A DNA stretch of 9,205 bases from an uncultured Frankineae bacterium. GTDB taxonomy: Bacteria; Actinomycetota; Actinomycetes; Mycobacteriales; SCTD01. The translations under genes were made by a program, and so were the position numbers. Within the stretch, counting starts at the first letter, position 1. Each line of letters starts with the position of its first letter. The notes beneath the pieces are model-generated. The model did not search any database, had not been told where the DNA came from, and was given only the letters and a program-made list of their open reading frames with translations. Where the stretch lies: the NCBI GenBank assembly GCA_902805805.1, contig CADCUE010000190.1, positions 1 through 9,205 of the forward strand, in the 5' to 3' direction. Positions 1-9,205 of this stretch are shown piece by piece.

Positions 1-7
1 CGCGTCG

Positions 8-370
8 GATGTGGCGGTCTTGCGTGCTGGGCGGGCCGGGCTGATCGCCACTTCCCGGCCGGCCGGGCGTACGGCCGTACGGGCGGCGCGGTCGTGCCGT
101 ACGCCTGATCCCGCCAGTACGCGGTCGCGTCGGATGTGGCGATCTTGCGTGCTGGGCGGCCCCGATTGATCGCCACTTCCGGGCGGCCGCTGCCGCGGGC
201 CGGCCTTGGGGGTGCTGGCTCGGGCGAGATGTGGCGATTTTGCGTGCTGGGCGGCCGCAGTTGATCGCCACTTCCGGGCGGCCGCTGCCGCGGGCCGGCC
301 TCGGGGGTGCTGCCTCAGGCCGGATGTGGCGATCATGCGTGCTGGGCGGCCGCAGCTGATCGCCACTTCC
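8..370. repeat. Array of four 48-bp palindromic repeats
   Basis: Four copies of one 48-bp unit lie at 8-55, 133-180, 228-275 and 323-370. Each opens with GATGTGGCGRT and closes with TGATCGCCACTTCC, and has a central TGCGTGCTGGGCGG block. The ends are inverted: in the last copy GTGGCGATCA and TGATCGCCAC pair perfectly over 10 bp, and an inner GCTG/CAGC can extend the hairpin. Copies 1 and 3 keep pairing through G-T (G-U in RNA) wobbles. Copies 2, 3 and 4 start exactly 95 bp apart, and the 47-bp stretches after copies 2 and 3 differ at only about five positions, so a 95-bp unit was duplicated in tandem. The first interval is longer (77 bp) and unrelated in sequence. The window begins next to copy 1, so the array may extend further left. 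No transposase or protein gene is seen in it. It resembles REP-like or MITE-like intergenic palindromes, but its identity is unknown. Confidence 0.9.
66..105. repeat. Inverted repeat between palindromic repeats 1 and 2
   Basis: GGCGTACGGC at 66-75 is the exact reverse complement of GCCGTACGCC at 96-105, giving a 10-bp stem around a 20-base loop. The left arm also belongs to a self-complementary 14-mer, CGTACGGCCGTACG at 68-81. It lies in the longer, unrelated interval of the repeat array, and no reading frame there looks coding. It could be a terminator for a gene left of the window or part of an older repeat unit. Confidence 0.5.
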
Positions 371-383
371 CAGGAGCTCACGC

Positions 384-414
384 GTGACGCCCTCGACGAG
401 CGCTGACCTAGACT
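384..414 (+). promoter_or_regulatory. Candidate promoter of the pdxS operon
   Basis: TAGACT at 409-414 fits the actinobacterial -10 pattern TANNNT. GTGACG at 384-389 is a possible -35, though 19 bp away, which is slightly long. The predicted transcript would have a short leader before the pdxS start at 450. The last palindromic repeat ends only 13 bases before the -35. Similar TA-N-N-CT hexamers precede ruvC, yajC and relA at comparable distances, which adds some support. Confidence 0.45.
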
Positions 415-449
415 GGAGGTCCTCCACCCACGATCCGAGGAAGCTCACC

Positions 450-1361
450 ATGTCCGCAGACAGCACGTCCGCGACTGCTCCGCAGCTCGGCACCGACCGC
501 GTCAAGCGCGGCATGGCGGAGATGCTCAAGGGCGGTGTGATCATGGACGTGGTCGACGCCGACCAGGCCCGGATCGCCGAGGACGCCGGTGCGGTCGCGG
601 TCATGGCCCTCGAGCGCGTGCCGGCCGACATCCGCCGCGACGGCGGTGTGGCCCGCATGAGCGACCCGGACATGATCGACGGCATCCAGGACGCGGTGTC
701 CATCCCGGTGATGGCCAAGGCGCGCATCGGGCACTTCGTCGAGGCGCAGGTGCTGCAGGCCATCGGCGTCGACTACGTGGACGAGTCCGAGGTGCTGACG
801 CCGGCCGACTACGCCCACCACATCGACAAGCGCGCGTTCACGGTCCCCTTCGTCTGCGGCGCGACCAACCTCGGCGAGGCGCTGCGCCGCATCGCCGAGG
901 GCGCGGCCATGATCCGGTCCAAGGGCGAGGCGGGCACGGGCGACGTCAGCCAGGCCACCACCCACATCCGGACGATCCTCGGCGAGATCAAGCGCCTGAC
1001 CGTGATGGACGAGACCGAGCTGTTCGAGGCCGCCAAGCTGATGAGCGCCCCGGTCGAGCTGGTGCGCGAGACGGCCTCGCTCGGCCGGCTGCCCGTGGTG
1101 CTGTTCACCGCGGGCGGTGTCGCCACCCCCGCCGACGCGGCGATGATGATGCAGCTCGGCGCGGACGGCGTCTTCATCGGCTCGGGCATCTTCAAGAGCG
1201 GCGACCCCTCCCGTCGGGCGCGCGCCTGCGTCGAGGCGACGGCGTACTTCGAGGACGCCGAGCGCATCGCCAAGGTCAGCCGCGGTCTGGGCGAGGCCAT
1301 GGTGGGGATCGCCGCCGACTCGCTCGGCGCCGGCGAGCTGCTGGCCACTCGCGGTTGGTAG
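450..1361 (+). CDS. pdxS: Pyridoxal 5'-phosphate synthase, synthase subunit PdxS
   Basis: This is the synthase half of the DXP-independent vitamin B6 pathway. It condenses ribose 5-phosphate, glyceraldehyde 3-phosphate and ammonia from PdxT into pyridoxal phosphate, in a cytosolic 12+12 complex. The 303-residue protein is a full-length (beta/alpha)8 barrel. Visible hallmarks are GVIMDVV with Asp33, the first Schiff-base lysine in [10 protein letters not shown] (Lys90), the second in [12 protein letters not shown] (Lys158), and the phosphate-binding [13 protein letters not shown] and [11 protein letters not shown] segments (about 219-250). The ATG at 450 is chosen because GAGGAAG (437-443) sits 6 bases upstream; an in-frame start at 384 would add 22 residues unlike the family and would overlap the promoter. 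The N-terminal Ser/Thr/Ala-rich extension of about 15 residues is usual in actinobacterial homologues. pdxT follows after 25 bases, so the two subunits are co-transcribed. Confidence 0.97.
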   Translation: MSADSTSATAPQLGTDRVKRGMAEMLKGGVIMDVVDADQARIAEDAGAVAVMALERVPADIRRDGGVARMSDPDMIDGIQDAVSIPVMAKARIGHFVEAQVLQAIGVDYVDESEVLTPADYAHHIDKRAFTVPFVCGATNLGEALRRIAEGAAMIRSKGEAGTGDVSQATTHIRTILGEIKRLTVMDETELFEAAKLMSAPVELVRETASLGRLPVVLFTAGGVATPADAAMMMQLGADGVFIGSGIFKSGDPSRRARACVEATAYFEDAERIAKVSRGLGEAMVGIAADSLGAGELLATRGW

Positions 1362-1386
1362 CCGCGCGACGGCGCAGGCGGAGGGC

Positions 1387-1994
1387 ATGACCCGGCCGGT
1401 CCGCGTCGGCGTCCTCGCCCTCCAGGGCGACGTCCGCGAGCACGTCCGGGCCCTGCGCGCGGCGGGGGCCGCGCCGACGAGCGTGCGCCGGGCCGCCGAG
1501 CTGGACGGCCTCGACGGCCTGGTCCTCCCCGGCGGGGAGTCGACGACCATCAGCCGGCTGCTCGAGGTGTTCGAGCTGCTCGAGCCGCTGCGCGCACTGG
1601 TCCGGCAGGGGCTGCCGGTCTACGGCTCGTGCGCCGGGATGGTGCTGCTCGCCGACCAGGTGCTCGACGGCCGGCCCGACCAGCAGGGCCTCGGCGGGCT
1701 CGACGTCGTCGTCCGCCGCAACGCCTTCGGCCGGCAGGTCGACAGCTTCGAGACCGACCTGCCGTTCGAGGGCGTGGGTGATGTGCACGCCGTCTTCATC
1801 CGGGCGCCCTGGGTCGAGCGGACCGGCGCGGGCGCCGAGGTGCTGGCGCGCGTGCCGGAGGCCGCTGGTGCCGCCGCGGGTAAGGTCGTCGCCGTCCGCC
1901 AGGGCCGCGTCCTCGCCACCTCGTTCCACCCGGAGCTGACCGGGGACGACCGCGTGCACGGGCTGTTCGTAGACATGGTGAAGGAGGCACGCGG

Positions 1995-1998
<4 letters not shown>
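1387..1998 (+). CDS. pdxT: Pyridoxal 5'-phosphate synthase, glutaminase subunit PdxT
   Basis: This class I glutamine amidotransferase hydrolyses glutamine and passes ammonia through the complex to PdxS. The 203 residues begin with the family signature [12 protein letters not shown]. The triad is visible: Cys82 in YGSCAGM, and His181 and Glu183 in SFHPEL. The oxyanion/PdxS-contact loop LPGGES (about 47-52) and the RNAFGRQ motif (111-117) are intact. The length matches the family. The ATG at 1387 is the only start that keeps the usual N-terminus; its purine-rich ribosome site (AGGCGGAGGG, 1376-1385) is crowded against it. The last four bases overlap the yebC start (ATGA), which implies coupled translation of an otherwise unrelated protein. 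Confidence 0.97.
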
Positions 1999-2747
<749 letters not shown>

Positions 2748-2860
2748 CCCCCGGCGATCATGCAGGTGCGGCACGCCGCCCACGCTCAGCGGACGGCCAC
2801 GAACCGGATGATCGGCGCGGCAGGGCGGTGCGCCTCCCGCAGCGCGCAGGGCGAGGACCG

Positions 2861-2866
2861 TACGCT
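2861..2866 (+). promoter_or_regulatory. Candidate -10 of the ruvCAB promoter
   Basis: TACGCT at 2861-2866 matches the TANNNT pattern seen before other genes in this window. No convincing -35 is visible 16-19 bases upstream, so the call rests on the hexamer and its position. It lies 4 bases before the LexA palindrome, so a bound repressor would cover the likely transcription start. Confidence 0.4.
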
Positions 2867-2869
2867 CCG

Positions 2870-2887
2870 CCCGAACTGGTGTTCGGG
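2870..2887. promoter_or_regulatory. LexA (SOS) box upstream of ruvC
   Basis: CCCGAAC (2870-2876) and GTTCGGG (2881-2887) form a perfect inverted repeat around TGGT. The core CGAAC-N4-GTTCG is the known LexA-binding pattern of Gram-positive and actinobacterial genomes (TCGAAC-N4-GTTCGA in mycobacteria). It is 18 bases before the ruvC GTG start and just after a candidate -10, the position expected of a repressor operator. ruvC is an established LexA target in Mycobacterium tuberculosis, so motif, place and gene agree. LexA itself is not in this window. Confidence 0.85.
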
Positions 2888-2905
2888 ACCTCGGAGGGTG
2901 GAGCT

Positions 2906-3418
2906 GTGCGGGTGCTCGGCGTCGACCCCGGTCTGACCCGGTGCGGTCTCGGTGTCGTCGACGGCGTGCCCGGTCGGGTCCGGCTCGTCGAGGTCGGCGT
3001 CGTGCGCACCCCCTCGGCCGACGACCTGGGCGCGCGGCTGGTCGCGCTCGAGGTGGCGTTCGAGGCCTGGCTGGACCGGCTGCGACCGGACGCGGTCGCC
3101 GTCGAGCGCGTCTTCGCGCAGGCCAACGTCCGCACCGTCATGGGCACCGCGCAGGCCGGCGCCGTCGCCATCACCTGCGCCGCCCGACGGGGCCTGCCCG
3201 TCGTGCTCCACACGCCGTCCGAGGTCAAGGCGGCGGTCACCGGCAGCGGACGCGCCGACAAGGACCAGGTCGGGACGATGGTCGCCCGGCTGCTCGGGCT
3301 GGCCGGACCACCACGACCGGCCGACGCGGCGGACGCGCTCGCGCTGGCCATCTGCCACCTGTGGCGCGCTCCCGCGCAGGCGCGCCTCGCCGCGGCCGTC
3401 GCCGCCGTACGCCCATGA
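2906..3418 (+). CDS. ruvC: Holliday junction endonuclease RuvC
   Basis: RuvC is the dimeric resolvase that nicks Holliday junctions bound by RuvAB, and cuts symmetrically. The 170-residue product starts [14 protein letters not shown], the family's first active-site strand. The four catalytic acids are Asp7, Glu67 (AVERVF), Asp140 and Asp143 ([14 protein letters not shown]). The conserved [14 protein letters not shown] (about 73-86) and [20 protein letters not shown] (about 103-122) segments are present. The GTG start is picked from GGAGGG at 2893-2898, 7 bases upstream, and from the conserved N-terminus; the frame is open further upstream, but that stretch would run through the SOS box and the yebC end. 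The stop overlaps an ATG (ATGA) that opens a 19-codon frame leading to ruvA. Induction by DNA damage through LexA is likely. Confidence 0.97.
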   Translation: MRVLGVDPGLTRCGLGVVDGVPGRVRLVEVGVVRTPSADDLGARLVALEVAFEAWLDRLRPDAVAVERVFAQANVRTVMGTAQAGAVAITCAARRGLPVVLHTPSEVKAAVTGSGRADKDQVGTMVARLLGLAGPPRPADAADALALAICHLWRAPAQARLAAAVAAVRP

Positions 3419-3474
3419 CCGGCGCTGCGAGCCCGACGGTGACCACTGGCGCGGCCGACGGCGGCCCCGCGTGA
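3415..3474 (+). CDS. Micro-ORF linking ruvC and ruvA (19 aa)
   Basis: A short frame, [19 protein letters not shown], exactly fills the gap between ruvC and ruvA. Its ATG overlaps the ruvC stop (ATGA, 3415-3418) and its TGA overlaps the ruvA start (GTGA, 3471-3474). The peptide is small-residue-rich with no recognisable motif. ruvA has no visible Shine-Dalgarno site before its GTG, so ribosomes finishing this frame could deliver ruvA translation. The simplest reading is a translational coupler, where the act of translation matters more than the peptide. It could also be chance, since stop-poor GC-rich DNA often leaves short open frames. There is no direct evidence that it is expressed. Confidence 0.45.
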   Translation: MTGAASPTVTTGAADGGPA

Positions 3475-4073
3475 TCGCCAGTGTCGAGGGGACGGTCGCG
3501 GCGCTGACGGCCGACGGCGTCGTCGTCCGGGTCGGCGGCGTCGGACTGGCCGTGCAGACCACCGCCGGCACGCGGGCCCGCCTGCGGGTGGGGGAGCCGG
3601 CGGCCCTGTCGACGTCGCTGGTGGTGCGCGAGGACAGCCTGACGCTCTACGGCTTCGCCGACGACGACGAGCGCAGCCTGTTCGAGCTGCTGCAGACGGC
3701 GACCGGAGTGGGTCCTCGCCTGGCGCAGGCGGTGCTCACCGTCCACACCCCGGACTCGGTCCGGCGCGCACTGGTCACCGAGGACCTCGTCGCCCTGTGC
3801 CTCGTGCCCGGCATCGGGCGCAAGGGGGCTCAGCGCCTGGTGCTCGAGCTCAAGGACAAGGCGCTCCTGCCGGGGGCGACCGCGCCCGCACCGGCGAGCG
3901 CCGCACCGGGGTGGCGGGACACCCTGTCGCAGGCGCTGGTGGGGCTGGGCTGGACGTCCGCGCAGTCCGACGAGGTGGTCAGCGGACTGGCGACCACGCA
4001 CCCCGACGCCTCCGACGAGGACGTGCCGATGCTGCTCAGAGCCGCCCTGGCACAGCTCGGGCGCGGTCGATGA
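3471..4073 (+). CDS. ruvA: Holliday junction DNA-binding protein RuvA
   Basis: RuvA binds the four-way junction as a tetramer, holds it square-planar and loads the RuvB motors. The 200-residue product has the usual three parts. An N-terminal OB fold (about 1-62) opens MIASVEGTV and carries [10 protein letters not shown] with acidic residues at 54-55, near the family's acidic pin. Two helix-hairpin-helix motifs follow: GVGPRLA at about 79-85 and [12 protein letters not shown] at about 112-123. An Ala/Pro linker (about 131-147) leads to domain III (about 148-196), which contacts RuvB. The GTG at 3471 gives the canonical N-terminus, but no ribosome site precedes it. It overlaps the stop of a 19-codon frame, so initiation is probably coupled. 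ruvB starts 10 bases after the stop. Confidence 0.96.
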   Translation: MIASVEGTVAALTADGVVVRVGGVGLAVQTTAGTRARLRVGEPAALSTSLVVREDSLTLYGFADDDERSLFELLQTATGVGPRLAQAVLTVHTPDSVRRALVTEDLVALCLVPGIGRKGAQRLVLELKDKALLPGATAPAPASAAPGWRDTLSQALVGLGWTSAQSDEVVSGLATTHPDASDEDVPMLLRAALAQLGRGR

Positions 4074-4083
4074 CGAGGGCGGC

Positions 4084-5184
<1,101 letters not shown>

Positions 5185-5198
5185 CCTCTCGGCCTCAC

Positions 5199-5204
5199 TA
5201 GGCT
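5199..5204 (+). promoter_or_regulatory. Candidate -10 of the yajC-apt unit
   Basis: TAGGCT at 5199-5204 fits TANNNT and lies 26 bases before the yajC ATG. TTGACC at 5181-5186 looks like a -35 but is only 12 bp away, too close for a normal sigma-70-type pair. A -10-driven promoter is plausible; otherwise yajC would be read through from ruvB, which ends 46 bases before yajC. Confidence 0.35.
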
Positions 5205-5230
5205 GACCGCTCCCGTCCCCGGAGGTGACC

Positions 5231-5530
5231 ATGGGCAGCGGCCAAGCGCTGCAGCAGGTGCTCTTCTTCGCCCTGCTCGTCTTCGGGCTCTACGTCCTGG
5301 CGATCCGCCCGCAGCGCGCCCGCGCCAAGGCGCTCGCCGAGGTCAGGGCCGCGCTCGCTCCGGGCAGCCGGGTGATCACCACCGCCGGCATCCACGCCAC
5401 GGTGCGCAGCATCGAGGACGGCGACGTGGTGCTCGAGATCGCGCCCGGAGTCCTGGTGCGCTTCGTGGGGGCTGCGGTCGTGCGCCTGCTCGACGAGCCC
5501 GGCAAGCCGGTCGAGGGCTCCACCGGGTGA
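5231..5530 (+). CDS. yajC: Sec translocase accessory subunit YajC
   Basis: YajC is a small inner-membrane protein that normally associates with SecD and SecF at the SecYEG channel. The 99-residue product has one hydrophobic segment (about residues 9-26, [18 protein letters not shown]), then the family's RPQ motif and a basic stretch (RPQRARAKA). A soluble domain with [14 protein letters not shown] (about 45-58) and [14 protein letters not shown] matches YajC. The ATG at 5231 is preferred over a GTG six bases upstream because GGAGG (5221-5225) is 5 bases before it and overlaps that GTG. The gene ends in a GTGA overlap with apt. Unusually, secD and secF do not follow it, so its usual partners must be encoded elsewhere or be missing. 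Confidence 0.93.
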   Translation: MGSGQALQQVLFFALLVFGLYVLAIRPQRARAKALAEVRAALAPGSRVITTAGIHATVRSIEDGDVVLEIAPGVLVRFVGAAVVRLLDEPGKPVEGSTG

Positions 5531-6060
5531 GCGTCGCGGACCTGCTGCGGTCGCGGATCGTCGACGTCCCCGACTTCCCCCTCGAGGGCGTCGTCTTCAA
5601 GGACATCTCCCCCCTGCTCGGCGATCACGAGGCCTTCGTCGCTGCGGTCGACGCGGTGGTCGCCGCTGCCGGCACGAGGATCGACAAGGTGGTGGGCATC
5701 GAGGCCCGCGGCTTCCTGCTCGCCGCTCCCGCGGCCTACCACCTCGGCGCCGGCTTCGTCCCGGTCCGCAAGCCGGGCAAGCTGCCCGGGCCGACGCGCG
5801 AGACGTCCTACGACCTCGAGTACGGCTCCAACGTCCTGCAGGTGCACCTCGACGCCTTCGCCCCCGGCGACCGCGTGCTCGTGGTCGACGACGTCCTCGC
5901 CACCGGCGGCACAGCTGCGGCGGCGGGCCGGCTCGTGCAGGAGGCCGGCGCCGAGCTCGTCGGCTTCAGCGTCCTGCTCGAGCTCGCCTCCCTGGGCGGC
6001 CGGGCCCTTCTCGGGACCGCGCATCCGGGCGTCCCGGTGCACGCCCTGCTCACCTGCTGA
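5527..6060 (+). CDS. apt: Adenine phosphoribosyltransferase
   Basis: This cytosolic purine-salvage enzyme makes AMP and pyrophosphate from adenine and PRPP. The 177 residues match the family length. Visible motifs are [16 protein letters not shown] (about 16-31), GIEARGF (57-63), the flexible-loop region [10 protein letters not shown] (79-88), YDLEYG (95-100) and the PRPP-binding loop [16 protein letters not shown] (117-132). The GTG at 5527 overlaps the yajC stop by 4 bases, and the purine-rich end of yajC (GTCGAGGG) offers a weak ribosome site, so translational coupling is likely. Linkage to relA is conserved in actinobacteria and fits a tie between purine pools and (p)ppGpp. A strong hairpin begins at the base after the stop. 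Confidence 0.96.
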   Translation: MSVADLLRSRIVDVPDFPLEGVVFKDISPLLGDHEAFVAAVDAVVAAAGTRIDKVVGIEARGFLLAAPAAYHLGAGFVPVRKPGKLPGPTRETSYDLEYGSNVLQVHLDAFAPGDRVLVVDDVLATGGTAAAAGRLVQEAGAELVGFSVLLELASLGGRALLGTAHPGVPVHALLTC

Positions 6061-6079
6061 GCCGCGGTCCGGCCGCGGC
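6061..6079 (+). terminator. GC-rich hairpin directly after apt
   Basis: GCCGCGG (6061-6067) and CCGCGGC (6073-6079) form a perfect 7-bp stem with a 5-base loop, starting at the first base after the apt stop. No T-run follows, so if it terminates it is of the U-less kind often proposed for GC-rich actinobacteria. It could also just be a hairpin in a transcript that continues into relA. Confidence 0.35.
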
Positions 6080-6086
6080 GCGCAGA

Positions 6087-6109
6087 ACGTCCACGCTGAG
6101 CGGGGACGT
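6087..6109. promoter_or_regulatory. Operator-like palindrome upstream of relA
   Basis: ACGTCCACGCT (6087-6097) and AGCGGGGACGT (6099-6109) are inverted copies matching at 10 of 11 positions around one central base. The right arm overlaps the GGGACG that could serve as the relA -35. That placement suits a regulator binding site, but it may equally be the second half of a terminator region after apt. I cannot name a factor for it. Confidence 0.4.
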
Positions 6110-6132
6110 GGGCTGGTGCTCGTCCTTACACT
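6103..6132 (+). promoter_or_regulatory. Candidate relA promoter
   Basis: TACACT at 6127-6132 fits the TANNNT -10 pattern, and GGGACG at 6103-6108 is a weak -35 at 18 bp. The leader to the GTG at 6166 would be short, and AGGGAG (6154-6159) supplies the ribosome site. This lets relA be expressed apart from yajC-apt. Confidence 0.4.
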
Positions 6133-6165
6133 GGGACTCCGCCGCTGATCTGCAGGGAGCCGCCC

Positions 6166-8586
<2,421 letters not shown>

Positions 8587-8671
8587 GCGGTCGGGCAGCG
8601 GCGCGCCCGGCCCGCAGCCGGCCGGTTCGGCGAGGTGACCGGCGGACAGACCTGGGGCACCGTCGCTCAAG

Positions 8672-9046
8672 GTGCTGCGGCCGGGCACCGATGGCAGGAG
8701 TGTGCTTCCTGTCCCTGCACCCGTCCAGGCGGCGAGCGGTCTCGATGTCCTGATCTCCGAGCGGGTCCGGGAGCTCAGGACGAGCCGCGGATGGCGGCAG
8801 CAGGACCTGGCTGTCGCCGCCGGTTGGGCCCGTGCGACCGTCGTGGCCCTCGAGACGAACCAGAAGCGGCTGACCGTCCGGGACGCGGCGGTGCTCTGCC
8901 GCGTGCTGCGCGTGCCGCTGGCGGCACTGGTCGAGGGCGCCGCTGAGGCCGAGGTCCTCGGCCTCAGCGCTGTGACGCAGAGCCGCGAGGCGGACGGGTG
9001 CAGCCGCGCTGACGCCTGGGACCGTCCACCCCCCGGCGCGGCCTGA
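8672..9046 (+). CDS. XRE-family helix-turn-helix DNA-binding protein
   Basis: This small protein (124 residues from the GTG at 8672) contains one XRE/Cro-type helix-turn-helix domain at about residues 25-88. It runs ISERVRELRTSRGWRQQDLAVAAG, then WARATVVALETNQKRLTV and a helix ending in RVPLAALVEG. Such proteins bind operator DNA as dimers; some are antitoxins, but no toxin gene is seen beside it. The tail after residue 90 is low-complexity and unlike any domain I know. The start is uncertain: GTG 8672 has no clear ribosome site, and GTG 8702 has AGGAG only one base ahead. Residues before about 25 carry no recognisable motif. A 29-base inverted repeat sits inside the coding end. It lies 85 bases after relA and is not part of the usual conserved neighbourhood. 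Confidence 0.75.
   Translation: MLRPGTDGRSVLPVPAPVQAASGLDVLISERVRELRTSRGWRQQDLAVAAGWARATVVALETNQKRLTVRDAAVLCRVLRVPLAALVEGAAEAEVLGLSAVTQSREADGCSRADAWDRPPPGAA
8941..8969. repeat. 29-base inverted repeat inside the XRE gene
   Basis: CGCTGAGGCCGAGG (8941-8954) and CCTCGGCCTCAGCG (8956-8969) are exact reverse complements around a single T. It lies in the coding region just after the helix-turn-helix domain, at about residues 90-99 of the protein. As RNA it would make a very stable stem; as DNA it is a symmetric site able to bind a dimer. A terminator, an operator for the XRE protein itself, or mRNA structure are all possible. Confidence 0.8.
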
Positions 9047-9049
9047 GCC

Positions 9050-9117
9050 GACCCACTGCGGCGGGTCCTGTCAATCCCCCCTCCGGCTCGACCTGCTCGG
9101 CGTTCGCCGCCGAGGTC
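9050..9117 (+). terminator. Possible terminator region after the XRE gene
   Basis: Two weak hairpins follow the XRE stop codon. GACCC (9050-9054) pairs with GGGTC (9063-9067). GACCT plus CGGCG (9090-9094, 9098-9102) pairs with CGCCG plus AGGTC (9108-9117), with a three-base bulge. Neither has a T-run. The rest to base 9205 shows no convincing gene on either strand. Confidence 0.25.
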
Positions 9118-9205
9118 TGACCGTCCGTCGAAGGCTGCCGCTCCGTCGTCCGATGTGTCGCGCGGGTCGCCTCCGGCATCGTGCTCGTAGGAGCCGCCGG
9201 CGTAC

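Noticed and set aside
8..370. CRISPR array, suggested by 48-bp repeats and 47-bp intervals
   Set aside because: The second and third intervals are nearly identical to each other, the first is a different length, and no cas gene is present. Regular spacing comes from tandem duplication.
206..406. Short + strand reading frame across the repeats (66 aa)
   Set aside because: It lies wholly in duplicated palindromic DNA and the pdxS promoter; no ribosome site or family resemblance is visible.
384..449. Upstream start for PdxS at 384
   Set aside because: It would place the candidate -10 and ribosome site inside the gene and add residues not seen in the family; ATG 450 has a proper ribosome site.
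408..1550. 380-codon open frame on the - strand opposite pdxS
   Set aside because: Same artefact: antisense to a clear PdxS gene with no recognisable motif.
2753..2816. Possible decayed copy of the upstream palindromic repeat between yebC and ruvC (GGCGATCATGC, later TGATCGGC)
   Set aside because: Only an 11-base match to one arm; the central block is absent and the right arm differs, so chance is likely.
8591..8621. Terminator after relA (CGGGC/GCCCG and CCGGC/GCCGG)
   Set aside because: Two competing 5-bp stems in very GC-rich sequence with no T-run; not distinguishable from background.
8964..9179. - strand frame of 71 aa overlapping the end of the XRE gene, with GGAGGGGGG and TTGACA on that strand near 9069-9086
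   Set aside because: The product is low-complexity with no domain, the ribosome-site-like run is internal to it, and the TTGACA has no -10 at a suitable distance.

Overview
The window is very GC-rich, uses GTG starts freely and carries a gene order typical of Actinomycetota: pdxS-pdxT-yebC-ruvC-ruvA-ruvB-yajC-apt-relA, all on the + strand. I cannot place it to genus from the sequence alone. The reading frames are intact and tightly packed, with 4-base ATGA/GTGA overlaps at several joints. This is a chromosomal housekeeping block rather than a mobile region.

Layout. (1) Bases 1-449 hold no gene. They contain four copies of a 48-bp imperfect palindrome; the last three sit in a tandem array with a 95-bp period, and a likely pdxS promoter follows. 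(2) 450-2747 is a pdxS-pdxT-yebC operon: the two subunits of the ribose-5-phosphate-dependent pyridoxal phosphate synthase, plus a YebC/PmpR/TACO1-family protein. (3) 2748-5184 is the Holliday-junction operon ruvC-ruvA-ruvB. It is preceded by a very good LexA/SOS box lying between a candidate -10 and the ruvC start. A 19-codon reading frame links ruvC to ruvA through an ATGA overlap and a GTGA overlap. (4) 5185-6060 holds yajC and apt, overlapping by 4 bases, behind their own candidate -10. (5) 6061-8586 is a long bifunctional (p)ppGpp synthetase/hydrolase, preceded by two palindromes and a candidate promoter. (6) 8587-9205 holds a small XRE-family DNA-binding protein gene with a 29-base inverted repeat (14-bp perfect arms) near its 3' end, then about 160 bases without a convincing gene.

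Working together, the genes cover vitamin B6 cofactor synthesis, SOS-linked recombination repair, an accessory subunit of the Sec translocase, purine salvage and the stringent response. The main departure from the usual actinobacterial order is that secD and secF, normally between yajC and apt, are absent; yajC and apt are fused into a 4-base overlap instead. Other points worth a look are the palindromic repeat array, the micro-ORF between ruvC and ruvA, and the strong palindromes before relA and inside the XRE gene. I found no clear new multi-gene system such as a defence or biosynthetic cluster.
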